Of a stretch of 64,000 nucleotides of DNA, positions 1 through 8,858 are shown piece after piece. The stretch is from Nocardioides aromaticivorans (GTDB lineage: Bacteria > Actinomycetota > Actinomycetes > Propionibacteriales > Nocardioidaceae). Made by a program: the position numbers and the translations under genes. The notes under the pieces were generated by a model, which searched no databases, had not been told where the DNA came from, and saw nothing but the letters and a program-made list of their open reading frames with translations. The DNA lies in NCBI RefSeq assembly GCF_013408525.1, contig NZ_JACBZM010000001.1, positions 4,971,001 through 5,035,000 on the forward strand, in the 5' to 3' direction. The first letter of the stretch is position 1. Every line of letters starts with the position of its first letter.

Positions 1-1
1 C

Positions 2-298
2 CACCCCACCACGCGCAACGCGAAGAACCTCCTGCGCAACGCAGTGCAGGCGCGGCGCGTGCTGAGCCTGACCCATCCGGACGTGATCGTGTCGACTGGC
101 GCGGCCGTCGCCGTTCCCTACTTCTGGATGCACAGCCGGCAGCGCAGCTCCACGGTCTACCTCGAGGTCTACGACCGGGTCGAGACGCCCACGCTGACCG
201 GGCGGCTGTGCCGGCCCGCGACGGACCTGTTCCTGGTCCAGTGGCAGGAGCAGCAGCACCTCTACCGCTCGTCGGTCGTCGTCGGGGAGCTGTGGTGA
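2..298 (+). CDS. PssD/Alg14-like glycosyltransferase subunit (5' truncated by window edge)
   Basis: The frame is open from the first bases of the window, so the true start lies upstream. About 98 residues are visible. They match the C-terminal half of Alg14/PssD-type membrane-anchoring subunits: an RNAKNLLRN segment, then HPDVIVSTGAAVAVPYFW, EVYDRVETPTLTGRL and a terminal FLVQW block. In the family this subunit recruits the catalytic Alg13/PssE half to the membrane, and together they add a sugar to a lipid-linked acceptor. Its stop overlaps the ATG of the next gene (TGATG), consistent with a two-subunit enzyme made from one transcript. Which sugar is transferred cannot be told from sequence. 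Confidence 0.85.
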   Translation, partial: HPTTRNAKNLLRNAVQARRVLSLTHPDVIVSTGAAVAVPYFWMHSRQRSSTVYLEVYDRVETPTLTGRLCRPATDLFLVQWQEQQHLYRSSVVVGELW

Positions 299-795
299 TG
301 TCCGCGCGTCCGCTCGTCGCCGTCGTCGTCGGCACGGACCACCACCCGTTCGACCGGCTCGTCGGGTGGGCCGCCCGGCTCCATGCCGAGGGCCGCTACC
401 GGTTCCACGTGCAGCACGGCTCGACGCCGCTGCCCGAGGGCCTGCCCGGGAGCCGGATGCTCGACTCGACGGAGCTGGTCTCGCTCCTCGACTGCGCCGA
501 CGCCGTGGTGACCCACGCCGGTCCCGGAAGCATCATGGACGCGCGCGACCGCGGCCACGTCCCCGTCGTGGTCCCGCGTGACCCGCGGCTCGGCGAGCAC
601 GTCGACGACCACCAGCTCCGGTTCGCCCGGTTCCTGGGCGCCCGCGGCGTGGTCACGACCGCCCACGACATCGACCAGCTCGCCGCGCGACTGCACCTCG
701 CCGCCCTGGCGGGACATTCGGTGCCGGCGCGGCGCAGGGACTCCCCGACCCTTGCCCGGTTCGAAGCGATGATCGAGGAGCTGGTTCGCAAGTGA
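298..795 (+). CDS. PssE/Alg13-like glycosyltransferase, catalytic half (GT28 C-terminal fold)
   Basis: 165 residues. It begins with a beta-strand VAVVVGTDHHPFDRL and carries the glycosyltransferase-28 C-terminal signature VVTHAGPGSIMDA around residues 75-87, followed by a proline-rich PVVVPRDPRLGEHVDDHQ nucleotide-sugar binding segment. This is the family pattern for the soluble half of a split UDP-sugar transferase (Alg13, PssE, EpsF types). The ATG at 298 is chosen because it overlaps the stop of the PssD-like gene and gives a canonical N-terminus. The stop in turn overlaps the GTG of the downstream sugar-phosphate transferase, so the three genes look translationally coupled in an exopolysaccharide operon. 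Confidence 0.85.
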   Translation: MSARPLVAVVVGTDHHPFDRLVGWAARLHAEGRYRFHVQHGSTPLPEGLPGSRMLDSTELVSLLDCADAVVTHAGPGSIMDARDRGHVPVVVPRDPRLGEHVDDHQLRFARFLGARGVVTTAHDIDQLAARLHLAALAGHSVPARRRDSPTLARFEAMIEELVRK

Positions 796-2210
796 CCGTC
801 GTCGAGGCCCGCGCCCTTGCGATGCCCGCGACCGCCGGGCGCGAACGGATGGCGCCGGTCGTGCACCGGGCGAGCCGGATGATCGCTGCCGGGGACGGCG
901 CTGCCGCCGTCCTGGTCGCGGCGACCGCGAACGCCGCGCCCGTCGGCCTGCCCGCCGACGTCGGCGCGGTGTTCGTGCTGATCTGGCTCGTCACCGTCGC
1001 CGCGACGGGTGACTACCGGCTCCCCGGCACCCTGCCCGTGCGGGCGCGCCGGGTCGGGCTGGCCGCCCTCGTGGTGCCGACGCTCGTCGTCTTGGCCACG
1101 AGCCTCGCCCACCGCCCGCTGCACGCCGTCACGACGACGGCCCTGTGCTTCGCCGCGGCGTGCCTGGGGATGGTCTGCCGCGCGTGCCTGGCCTCGGCCG
1201 CCCGGCACGGGTTCCCGCTGGCCGGTCTCGTCCACCGCGTCGTCGTCGCCGGGTCCAGCGACAGCATCGCGAGCCTGCTCGCGCAGCTCGGCGAGGCCGA
1301 CGCGGGCCGCTTCCAGGTCGTCGGCACCTGCGTCGCCGACGACGGCGCGTGCGCGGACTCGCCGGGACCCGTGACCCACGGGCTGCTGACCTGCACCGGA
1401 CTCGCCCGCGCCTGCGACGCCGACGCCGTGATCGTGGCGCCGGACTCGTCGCTCAGCACGGCGGACCTCCGACGCTTCCAGTGGGCGCTCGACGAGGCGA
1501 GGCTGGAGAGCTTCGTCTGGACCGGCGTCCCGGCGCCGGCGTACGGACGCACCTCGCTCGACCGCGCCGCGCTCGCGCTGCTGCACGTGCGGCGCCCCCG
1601 GCGCTTCGGCGCGTCGCACGTGGTGAAGCTGGCCCTCGACCGCGCGGTCGCCCTGGTCGCGCTGGTGCTGCTCGCTCCGTTGGTCGCGGCACTCGCGCTC
1701 GCCGTGCGGCTGGACTCGGCAGGGCCGGCCTTCTACCGCCACACCCGGGTCGGCAAGGAAGACACCCGCTTCACGATGTGGAAGCTGCGCACGATGACCG
1801 TCCACGCCGACGCCGGGCAGGTGACGCTGGACCACGCCAACCAGGCCAGTGGTCCCCTCTTCAAGGTGCACGACGATCCCCGGGTGACCCGGATCGGACG
1901 GTGGTTGCGCCGCACCTCCCTCGACGAGCTGCCGCAGCTGCTCAACGTGCTGTGCGGCCAGATGTCGCTCATCGGTCCGCGGCCGGCCCTGCCCAGCGAG
2001 GTGGACCGCTACCACCCCGACGTCCGGCACCGGCTCGCCGTGCACCCCGGGATCACCGGACTGTGGCAGGTCTCGGGACGGTCGGACCTGTCCTGGGAGG
2101 AGTCGGTCCGCCTCGACCAGCAGTACGTCGACGAATGGTCGCTGCTGCTCGACGCACGGATCCTGGTGCGCACCGTCGGCGCCGTGTGCCGCGGTGGCGG
2201 CGCGTACTGA
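792..2210 (+). CDS. Exopolysaccharide polyprenyl glycosylphosphotransferase (WbaP/CpsE type)
   Basis: 472 residues. The N-terminal third holds several hydrophobic membrane segments. The middle (about residues 150-260) resembles the CoA-binding-like domain of this family. The C-terminal 200 residues are a bacterial sugar-transferase domain: a membrane helix, then YRHTRVGKEDTRFTMWKLRTM, DELPQLLNVLCGQMSLIGPRP and PGITGLWQVSGRSDLSWEE. Such enzymes move a sugar-1-phosphate from a nucleotide sugar to undecaprenyl phosphate and start repeat-unit assembly. The GTG start overlaps the previous stop by 4 bases. It is the last biosynthetic gene visible of an EPS cluster that continues to the left of the window. 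Confidence 0.93.
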   Translation: MTVVEARALAMPATAGRERMAPVVHRASRMIAAGDGAAAVLVAATANAAPVGLPADVGAVFVLIWLVTVAATGDYRLPGTLPVRARRVGLAALVVPTLVVLATSLAHRPLHAVTTTALCFAAACLGMVCRACLASAARHGFPLAGLVHRVVVAGSSDSIASLLAQLGEADAGRFQVVGTCVADDGACADSPGPVTHGLLTCTGLARACDADAVIVAPDSSLSTADLRRFQWALDEARLESFVWTGVPAPAYGRTSLDRAALALLHVRRPRRFGASHVVKLALDRAVALVALVLLAPLVAALALAVRLDSAGPAFYRHTRVGKEDTRFTMWKLRTMTVHADAGQVTLDHANQASGPLFKVHDDPRVTRIGRWLRRTSLDELPQLLNVLCGQMSLIGPRPALPSEVDRYHPDVRHRLAVHPGITGLWQVSGRSDLSWEESVRLDQQYVDEWSLLLDARILVRTVGAVCRGGGAY

Positions 2211-2261
2211 CGAACGGTGCGAAAGTCACCCAAATTCGGGCATTCGCCGCGGCTCGTGGCG

Positions 2262-4280
2262 ATGTCAGATGGAGCCGTGACGGCACGCAAGGCGCTCCTC
2301 TCCCTCCTCCTCGGCACCGCACTCGCGACGAGCCTGCTGGTTCCTGCGGCCTCGTCCCCGGCGTCGACCCCGGCGCGGGTCGCTGCGGTCGCCGCCCAGC
2401 CACCCGCCGCTGCCCAGACGGGCCGCATCGTCGACGACGACCCGGCGGGCTTCACGCCCCACGTCATGGACGGCGCCGTGTACTCGATGACGAGGATCGG
2501 CGACCTGATCGTGGTCGGCGGCAGCTTCACCAGGGTGCGCAACGCGGGCTCGTCGACCGACATCCCGCGGCGGAACCTCTTCGCGTTCAACGCCGCCACG
2601 GGCCAGGTCAGCACGTCGTTCGCCCCTGATCCCACCGGCACGGTCTACGCCCTGGAGCCCTCGGCCGACCAGCAGTCCGTCTACATCGGCGGCAGCTTCA
2701 GCTCCGCGACGTCGGCCGGCTCGGCGGTGAGCGTCAGCAACCTGTTCCGGGCCGACATCGTCACCGGCAACCGCATCCCGCAGTTCCAGACCGGCAGGCT
2801 GAACGGGTCCGTGCGCGACCTCGCCCTGAGCGGGAACCGCCTGTGGATCTCCGGCAAGTTCACCCACGTCCAGGGCACGGCACGCCGCGCGCTCGCGACC
2901 GTGAACGCCTCGACCGGCGCCCTCGATCCGTACTACGACCGGGTGATCGCCGGCGTTCACCGGGCCGGCTCGGTGACCAACGTGCTGCAGATCGCGATCA
3001 GTCCCGACGATGCGCGGCTGGTGGCGATCGGGAACTTCGACACCGTGGACGGCGTCCGGCGTCACCAGCTCGCCGTGCTCGACCTCGGCCCCGGCGCCGC
3101 GACCCTCGCCGACTACCGCACCACCCTGTACGAGTCGGCCTGCAGCTCGTCCTTCGAGACCTACCTGACCGACGTCGACTGGAGCCCGGACGGCACGTTC
3201 TTCATCGTGTCGACGACGGGCGCCTACGGCGGCTACTCCGCGAGCATGGCCGGCACGAGCGGGTGCGACGTCGTTGCCCGGTTCGAGCGCGGGGCCAGCG
3301 GCAGTGCCGTGACGCCGACCTGGACCGCCTACACGGGCGGCGACACGACCTGGTCCGTCGAGGTCACCGACGACGTCGTGTACGCCGGGGGCCACCAGCG
3401 CTGGCAGAACAACCCGGGGCGCGGCGACGCCGCCGACGAGGGCGCGGTGTCGCGCCCGGGCATCGCTGCGCTGAGCACGCACAACGGCCTGCCGTACTCG
3501 TGGAACCCGACCCGCACCCTCGGCGTCGGCGTGCGCGACATGGTCGCGACCGACCAGGGCCTCTTCGTCGGCTCGGACACCGACGTCTTCGCCGGCGAGA
3601 CCCACCGGAAGGTCGCGTTCCTGCCCCTGTCGACCGGCAACCGGCTGCCGGCCCGCCGGGACGGCACCCTGCCCGGTGAGGTCTACCGGGTCGCGACCGC
3701 GCAGTCGCAGCTGCTGCGGCGCAGCTTCGACGGCAGCCAGGTGACGGCGTCGAGCGACGCCCCGAACGGGACCGGCTGGGGCACCGTGGTCGGTGCGTTC
3801 ATGGTCAACGGGGACCTCTACACGGCGTACGGCAACCGGACCCTGACCCGCCGCTCCTTCGACGGCACGACGTACGGCGCACCGGTCACGATCAACACGG
3901 CGGACCAGATCGTCTACCAGGACGACTGGCACAACGGTGACGTCCCGCTGGTCACCACCCTCTTCTACGACCGGGGGTGGATGTACTTCACCAAGCTGGG
4001 CTCGAACCGGCTGTTCCGTCGCTCCTTCGAGACGGAGTCGGGTGTGGTCGGGCAGCAGCGCTTCTCCGTGGACTCGGTGCCCGGGGTGGCCTACGGCACG
4101 ATGCGCGGCGCCTTCGTGGCCGACGGCCAGCTCTACTTCGCCTCGAGCGACGGCTCCCTCAACCGGGCCACGTGGGGCATCCACGGCGCCCTGGCGGGGA
4201 CGAGCACGACCATCGCACCCAGCGGATCCGGATGGTCCTCGCGCGCCATGTTCCTCTTCCAGGGCGCCGCTCAGCCGTAG
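2262..4280 (+). CDS. Secreted beta-propeller protein (delta-60/DUF5122-like repeats)
   Basis: About 672 residues from the ATG at 2262. A GTG at 2277 is an alternative start, and both precede a signal peptide (basic TARK, hydrophobic LLSLLLGTALATSLLVP, AxA-like region). The body is built of repeats with GGSFTRV, GGSFSS and GKFTHVQG strands (about residues 70-220) typical of delta-60-like propellers, continuing as RRSFDG-containing repeats (about residues 480-650). No catalytic motif is visible. It lies just after the EPS transferase gene on the same strand, so an extracellular or matrix-associated role is likely but inferred. The last 10 bases overlap the end of the convergent gene at 4271. 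Confidence 0.75.
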   Translation: MSDGAVTARKALLSLLLGTALATSLLVPAASSPASTPARVAAVAAQPPAAAQTGRIVDDDPAGFTPHVMDGAVYSMTRIGDLIVVGGSFTRVRNAGSSTDIPRRNLFAFNAATGQVSTSFAPDPTGTVYALEPSADQQSVYIGGSFSSATSAGSAVSVSNLFRADIVTGNRIPQFQTGRLNGSVRDLALSGNRLWISGKFTHVQGTARRALATVNASTGALDPYYDRVIAGVHRAGSVTNVLQIAISPDDARLVAIGNFDTVDGVRRHQLAVLDLGPGAATLADYRTTLYESACSSSFETYLTDVDWSPDGTFFIVSTTGAYGGYSASMAGTSGCDVVARFERGASGSAVTPTWTAYTGGDTTWSVEVTDDVVYAGGHQRWQNNPGRGDAADEGAVSRPGIAALSTHNGLPYSWNPTRTLGVGVRDMVATDQGLFVGSDTDVFAGETHRKVAFLPLSTGNRLPARRDGTLPGEVYRVATAQSQLLRRSFDGSQVTASSDAPNGTGWGTVVGAFMVNGDLYTAYGNRTLTRRSFDGTTYGAPVTINTADQIVYQDDWHNGDVPLVTTLFYDRGWMYFTKLGSNRLFRRSFETESGVVGQQRFSVDSVPGVAYGTMRGAFVADGQLYFASSDGSLNRATWGIHGALAGTSTTIAPSGSGWSSRAMFLFQGAAQP

Positions 4281-4480
4281 GCCGAGCCGGTCTGCGGCGA
4301 GCTCTTGATCGGCCGCAGGTTGGCTGCGGGGAGCCACTCCATGACCATCCGGCCCTCACGGTCGGCGTACATGACGTAGCCCTCCCAGCCCTTGTCGCCG
4401 GAGCGCCACTCGAGCACCAGCCCGGCGAGCTCGGTCGGCACGAAGGCCGGCCTCACCCATACGTGCCGAACCCCCGCCAT
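4271..4480 (-). CDS. Small conserved protein of unknown function, probably SOS-regulated
   Basis: 69 residues, soluble, rich in Trp (WVRPAF, LEWRSGDKGWEG, EWLPAANLRP) and compactly folded in appearance. I recognise the pattern as a small protein widespread in actinobacteria but know no function for it. The start at 4480 is the only ATG consistent with the conserved AGVRHVWVRPAF opening. A LexA-type palindrome at 4492-4507 and a TATTCT -10-like hexamer lie directly upstream, so the mRNA may be leaderless and damage-inducible. It overlaps the 3' end of the convergent propeller gene by 10 bases. The SOS link is inferred from the box alone. Confidence 0.75.
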   Translation of the reverse strand: MAGVRHVWVRPAFVPTELAGLVLEWRSGDKGWEGYVMYADREGRMVMEWLPAANLRPIKSSPQTGSAYG

Positions 4481-4491
4481 GCGTCACAGAA

Positions 4492-4507
4492 TAGAACATG
4501 TGTTCGA
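4492..4507 (-). promoter_or_regulatory. LexA (SOS) box upstream of the 69-residue gene
   Basis: On the minus strand the site reads TCGAACACATGTTCTA, matching the actinobacterial/Bacillus-type SOS consensus TCGAACRNNNGTTCGA at all but one defined base. It ends 12 bases before the ATG at 4480, and a TATTCT hexamer overlaps its downstream edge. LexA bound here would block the promoter. Confidence 0.7.
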
Positions 4508-4529
4508 ATGACGGGAAGGGGGCCGCGGG

Positions 4530-4940
4530 TCAGTTGCGGCGGTCGGCCGGGTCCGCCAGCGGGTCGTCCAGGACGTCGGTCGGCGTGGGAGAGTCCTCCG
4601 CCACCGGTCGCGGGTACGACGGCGAGCGGGTCGCCGTGGGGGCGGGCGCCGAGCCCTTCGAGCGCTTGGCGAACGCGAAGGCGGCCGCGGCGATCGCGGC
4701 GAGGCCGCCGGCGAGCAGCAGCTTGCGCCCGCGGTGGCTCCGCTGCGTCGGGAGGTGGTCGGCGACGCTGGCCGGGAGCCGGTCGACGACGGTGTCCGGC
4801 ACGCGCTCGGCGGCGGCGTGGACGGCCGACCCGACCTTGGGCACCACGACCGTCTCGACGATGCCGCGAAGGTCGTCGGCGACGTCCTTGAGGTCGTGGG
4901 CGAGGCCCTGGGCGAGGTCTTGGGTGGCGTTCTTGCTCAT
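4530..4940 (-). CDS. Small single-pass membrane protein, hypothetical
   Basis: 136 residues from the ATG at 4940, chosen because AGGAGG lies about 6 bases upstream. The N-terminal 60 residues form charged and amphipathic helices (KNATQDLAQGLAHDLKDVAD, then VPKVGSAVHAAAERVPDTVV). Basic HRGRK precedes a transmembrane helix (LLLAGGLAAIAAAAFAFA, about residues 70-90) and a Pro/Ser/Asp-rich, probably disordered tail. This layout resembles small actinobacterial envelope proteins of unknown role. No enzyme motif is visible. Confidence 0.65.
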   Translation of the reverse strand: MSKNATQDLAQGLAHDLKDVADDLRGIVETVVVPKVGSAVHAAAERVPDTVVDRLPASVADHLPTQRSHRGRKLLLAGGLAAIAAAAFAFAKRSKGSAPAPTATRSPSYPRPVAEDSPTPTDVLDDPLADPADRRN

Positions 4941-5026
4941 GTCGATCCTCCTGCGTGGGTTCAGGTTCGCCAGAGCGGTACCCGAAGCGCGGAGGTCAAC
5001 CCTGCCGGTGGTCGACGGTGCGGAGG

Positions 5027-5197
5027 TCAGCTGGCGACCAGGCCCGGGTCGTTCGAGCACTCGTTGCAGCGCGTGCGGCGCTCGTCGAGCTCCGGCGGCT
5101 CACCGAGCAGCCGGCGGTACCACCGCGTCTGCTCGGTCCGACGAAAGCAGCGAGGGCACCAGTCGTGCCTGACCCACGGTCCGTAGTCCTTCCCCAT
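5027..5197 (-). CDS. Small putative zinc-binding protein
   Basis: 56 residues from the ATG at 5197 (MGKDYGPWVRHDW). It has two Cys pairs, CPRC and CNEC, separated by a basic and Trp/Tyr-containing segment (FRRTEQTRWYRRLLGEPPE), which looks like a small zinc ribbon. A further in-frame ATG at 5209 is possible. I know no function. It lies 147 bases downstream of the potassium channel gene on the same strand and could be its distal neighbour on one transcript. Confidence 0.55.
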   Translation of the reverse strand: MGKDYGPWVRHDWCPRCFRRTEQTRWYRRLLGEPPELDERRTRCNECSNDPGLVAS

Positions 5198-5344
5198 GGC
5201 CCTCAGCATGGTGGGTGCGGACCCCCGTTGTCGCGGACCGAAGGTCCTGGTGACCGCGTGGCGGGCAAGTGTGCACGATCGTCGGCACCCCGGGTAGTCC
5301 GGGTGAGCCATCGGTCCCGGCCGGGGTCCCGCCCCGGTCCGCGC

Positions 5345-6460
5345 TCAGTCCTCGTCGGCCGCGAAGTCCTCGTTGTGGGTCCCCGGGCGCGGCGCCCAGG
5401 GCAGCTCCTTGGCCGGCCGTACGACGACCAGCCGGTCGCCGCGCGCGAGCAGGGTCACGACCGGGTCGAAGTAACGGTAGACCTTCTCGTCGCGCACGAC
5501 CGCGATCACCTGGTCCGGCAGCGACTGCGGCGGCATGCCGACCTCGTTGACGAGGAGCTCGCGCTCGGCGACCTCCAGGCCCTCGCCGTAGGTGAGCAGG
5601 TCCTCCATCACCGTGCCGAGGGTCGGCGACAGCGTGGAGAGGCCCAGCAGGCGGCCGACGGCGTCGGAGGAGGTGATGACCGAGTCGGCGCCGGACTGGC
5701 GCATGAGCGGGGCGTTCTCCTGCTCGCTGACCGCCGCGACGATCCAGGCGTCCGGGTTGAGCTGGCGCACGGTCAGCGCGGCGAGCACGTTGGAGTCGTC
5801 GCGCCCGGTCGTGATGATCACCTGGTCGGCGTCGGCCACCCCGGCGCGCTGCAGGACGCCGCGGCGGGTGGCATCGCCCGTGATCACGGCGAGCTGGTCG
5901 GCGTGCGCGTCGGCCAGCGCGACCGGGCTCGGGTCGACCACGACCACGTGCTCGCGGTCGAGGCCGTTGTTGACCAGCGTCTCCACGGCGCTGCGGCCCT
6001 TGGTGCCGTAGCCGATCACCACCACGTGGTGTCCCATCTGCTTCCTCCATCGGGCGATGCGGAAAAGTTCGCGCCCGCGCTGCGCGAGCACCTCGAGCGT
6101 CGTACCGATCAACAGCACGAGGAAGGCGATGCGGGCCGGGGTGATGATGAACGCGTTGACCAGTCGCGCCGGGTCGCTGACCGGCGAGATGTCCCCGTAG
6201 CCGGTCGTGCTCAGCGTGACGGTCGTGTAGTAGATCGCGTCGACCAGCGAGACCGTGCCGAACGGGTCGTCGGCGGTGGCGTCACCGGAGTCGCGGTAGC
6301 CCTCGCGGTCGAAGTAGACGAGCATCACGGTGCCGACGAGGATCGCCAGCGCCGCGAGCAGCCGCCGGCCCAGCTCCCACCACGGCGAGCGGATCCGCTC
6401 GGGCAGCGCGACCCGGCCCACCGAGGGGCTGTTCGCCGGCGCTCCTGTCTGGTCACCCAC
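5345..6460 (-). CDS. Potassium channel protein with RCK (TrkA-N/TrkA-C) domain
   Basis: 371 residues from the GTG at 6460. A first membrane helix (about residues 33-50) is followed by a pore region with selectivity filter TTGYGD at residues 85-90, and a second helix (about 105-122). Together they form the two-TM pore module of bacterial K+ channels. The cytosolic part begins with a Rossmann RCK domain (HVVVIGYGTKGRSAVETL from about residue 145) and ends with a TrkA-C-like ligand domain. Such channels conduct K+ and are gated by ligand or ion binding to the RCK ring. The divergent pattern and lack of overlap suggest its own promoter. Confidence 0.9.
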   Translation of the reverse strand: MGDQTGAPANSPSVGRVALPERIRSPWWELGRRLLAALAILVGTVMLVYFDREGYRDSGDATADDPFGTVSLVDAIYYTTVTLSTTGYGDISPVSDPARLVNAFIITPARIAFLVLLIGTTLEVLAQRGRELFRIARWRKQMGHHVVVIGYGTKGRSAVETLVNNGLDREHVVVVDPSPVALADAHADQLAVITGDATRRGVLQRAGVADADQVIITTGRDDSNVLAALTVRQLNPDAWIVAAVSEQENAPLMRQSGADSVITSSDAVGRLLGLSTLSPTLGTVMEDLLTYGEGLEVAERELLVNEVGMPPQSLPDQVIAVVRDEKVYRYFDPVVTLLARGDRLVVVRPAKELPWAPRPGTHNEDFAADED

Positions 6461-6639
6461 GGCCCGGAACCTACTCCACCCGGCTGGCCGCCCCGGATAC
6501 CGGCGTCGCGAGCGGCGTTTCGGGCCGATCTGGCAAGGCGGCGGCGCGACCGCATGCTGGGCGCACGTCGAGCGTCGCCAACGCGGCCAGATCGAGTCCG
6601 AGGCGCCGCGCAGCAGGCGGGATCCGGGGTGGCCTGCCG

Positions 6640-7617
6640 TCAGTCCGTGGGGCGGCGCAGGAGGCGGGCCATCAGCTCCCGGCGCGCCCGCTGCGTGGTC
6701 TCCTGCGGGAAGACCTCGTCGAAGGCGGCGTTGACGCCGGCCCCGATCAGCACGGCCAGCGCGGCGATGTAGAGCCAGATCAGGATGGCGATCGGCGCGG
6801 CCAGCGGGCCGTAGATCGAGTGCGAGTCCTGCGCGGTCACGGTGAGCACCCAGCGCAGCAGGTAGGAGCCGCCGATCCAGCTGATCAGCGAGAAGGTGGC
6901 GCCGGGCAGGTTGAAGCTCCAGTTGGTCCGCACCGGCACCGACACGTGGTAGAGCGTGGCGAGGAAGCAGATGCAGATCACCACGATCAGCGGCCAGTAG
7001 AAGCCCATCAGGAACTCGGCGCGGTTCGGCAGCCACGAGCGCACCAGCTTGGGTCCGGCGACCACGAGCGGCAGCGTGATCGCCCCGGTGATGACGGCGA
7101 GGATGTAGAGCACGAAGGCCAGCGCGCGGGTCTTGACGATCCCCCGGTGCCCGCCGAGCCCGTGCATGATCGTGATGGTGTCGACGAAGACGTTGAGCGC
7201 GCGGGACCCCGACCAGAGCGCGAGCACGAAGCCGAGCGAGATCACGTCGAAGCGGCCGCCCTCGAGCACGTCGTTCATCGTCGGCACGATCACCCGGTTG
7301 ACCGCCGTGTCGGTGAGGAAGGCCGAGAAGAGGTCGATGACGGCGCGGCGCACCTCCTCGACCTGGGCGGCCGTGAAGTGCTCGGTGACGTAGCCGACAC
7401 CGCCGGCGAGCGCGAAGATCAGCGGCGGCACCGACAGGACGGCGAAGAAGGCCCCCTCGGCGGCCAGCCCCGTGACCCGGTAGCGCAGGCAGGAGCTGAC
7501 CGTGGTCACGATCAGCCGCCACACGAGGTGGAAGAACCGTCGTACCGGCCCCGGGAGACGGTCCACGGCGTTGCGGAGGTACGACGGCCGGGCCTGGGTC
7601 CCCGGATCGTCCGCCAT
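6640..7617 (-). CDS. YihY/BrkB family integral membrane protein
   Basis: 325 residues from the ATG at 7617 (a GTG at 7626 would add three). It has the YihY/BrkB pattern of about six transmembrane helices, with the family blocks LAAEGAFFAVLSVPPLIFAL near residue 50, SGSRALNVFVDTI near 135 and GPLAAPIAILIWLYIAALAVLIGAGVNAA near 270. It is often mis-annotated as ribonuclease BN; the family is membrane-embedded and its molecular role is unsettled. About 180 bases without a gene separate it from the potassium channel. Confidence 0.9.
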   Translation of the reverse strand: MADDPGTQARPSYLRNAVDRLPGPVRRFFHLVWRLIVTTVSSCLRYRVTGLAAEGAFFAVLSVPPLIFALAGGVGYVTEHFTAAQVEEVRRAVIDLFSAFLTDTAVNRVIVPTMNDVLEGGRFDVISLGFVLALWSGSRALNVFVDTITIMHGLGGHRGIVKTRALAFVLYILAVITGAITLPLVVAGPKLVRSWLPNRAEFLMGFYWPLIVVICICFLATLYHVSVPVRTNWSFNLPGATFSLISWIGGSYLLRWVLTVTAQDSHSIYGPLAAPIAILIWLYIAALAVLIGAGVNAAFDEVFPQETTQRARRELMARLLRRPTD

Positions 7618-7721
7618 GGCCCTCACGCTATCTGCCGCAAGACCCTGACCGAGGCATCCCGAGCGGCCTAGAGTCGGGTGATCTGCATCGCTCAGCTCGG
7701 GTTCACGCTCCGGAGGACGCC

Positions 7722-8858
7722 GTGCACGACCGCTCCGCCCTCGGCCCCGCCGATGTCTCCGACGCCACGCTCGCGGCCATGGTCGCCACCCTGTACGACG
7801 CCGGCGACGCCTCCGTCACCGTGCTGCGCTCACAGGCGGTGCAGGTCGACTACGAGCTGCCGGCGATCACGACCGGCGGGCGGTGGTGGGTGCGGGGCAC
7901 GGCATCGATCGACGGCCACGAGCGGGACTTCACGCTGTTCGTGAAGCACGTGCACGAGTGGTCACGCTCGCCCTTCTTCGAGATGGTGCCGCCGGAGGTG
8001 CGCGAGTGGGCCGCAGGGATGGTGCCGTGGCGCACGGAGGGCGCGGTCTACCGCGCCGGCCTCGGCGACCTGCTGCCCGAGGGACTGGCGATGCCGCGGG
8101 CGGTCGGCATCCACGAGATCGACGACCGGGCGTACGCCGTGTGGCTGGAGGTGGTGCCCACGGTCGAGGTGGCGTGGGACCTCGACCGCTACCGGCGGGC
8201 GGCCCACCTGCTCGGGCGGTTCGCCGCCCGTCCGGGCATCCGCGCCCTGGCCCGGATCGGCAGCCGGGAGTGGGACGTGCGCAGCTACGTCGACGGCCGG
8301 CTGGGCCACCAGGTGCTGCCGATCCTCGGCGACGAGGGCATCTGGCGGCACCCGCTCGTCGCGGGGACGTTCGTGGACCTCCGTCCACGGCTGCTGGCCG
8401 CGGTCGACCGGCTGCCGGAGCTGACCGACGAGCTGCTCGCCCTGCCGGAGCTCGTCGGCCACGGGGACGCCTGCCCCAACAACCTGCTGGTGCGCCCGGA
8501 CCGGGACGGCTTCACGATGATCGACTTCGGGTTCTTCATGGCGCTGCCCGTCGGCTTCGACCTGGGCCAGCTCCTCGTCGGCGAGGTCCAGCTCGGACGG
8601 GGCGACGGGAGCGACCTCGCCGAGCGCGGCGAGGCCTGCCTGGCGTCGTACGTCGACGGGCTGGCCGCCGAGGGGCTGGAGCTCGACCTCGCGACCGTCC
8701 GCCGCGCCCACGCCCTGCACCTGCTGGTGTTCAGCGGTCTCTCGGCGATCCCGTTCGAGCACCTCGACGCCGAGCCCACGGACGCGCTGCGGGCGATGGC
8801 GGCCACCAGGGCCGCCATCGCCCGCCATGCGCTGGACCTCGTCGATCAGACCGGCTGA
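7722..8858 (+). CDS. Aminoglycoside phosphotransferase (APH)-fold kinase
   Basis: 378 residues from a GTG at 7722 with GGAGG about 8 bases upstream. The kinase-like C-lobe is clear: catalytic loop GHGDACPNNLL with His247 and Asp249, and metal-binding MIDFGFF with Asp268. The family phosphorylates diverse small molecules, from aminoglycosides to choline and sugars. Substrate cannot be assigned, and a resistance role should not be assumed. The 3' end overlaps the convergent symporter gene by 13 bases. Confidence 0.8.
   Translation: MHDRSALGPADVSDATLAAMVATLYDAGDASVTVLRSQAVQVDYELPAITTGGRWWVRGTASIDGHERDFTLFVKHVHEWSRSPFFEMVPPEVREWAAGMVPWRTEGAVYRAGLGDLLPEGLAMPRAVGIHEIDDRAYAVWLEVVPTVEVAWDLDRYRRAAHLLGRFAARPGIRALARIGSREWDVRSYVDGRLGHQVLPILGDEGIWRHPLVAGTFVDLRPRLLAAVDRLPELTDELLALPELVGHGDACPNNLLVRPDRDGFTMIDFGFFMALPVGFDLGQLLVGEVQLGRGDGSDLAERGEACLASYVDGLAAEGLELDLATVRRAHALHLLVFSGLSAIPFEHLDAEPTDALRAMAATRAAIARHALDLVDQTG

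Noticed and set aside
7722..8858. Aminoglycoside resistance gene
   Set aside because: The APH fold is shared by many metabolic kinases. Nothing in context or motif points to aminoglycosides.
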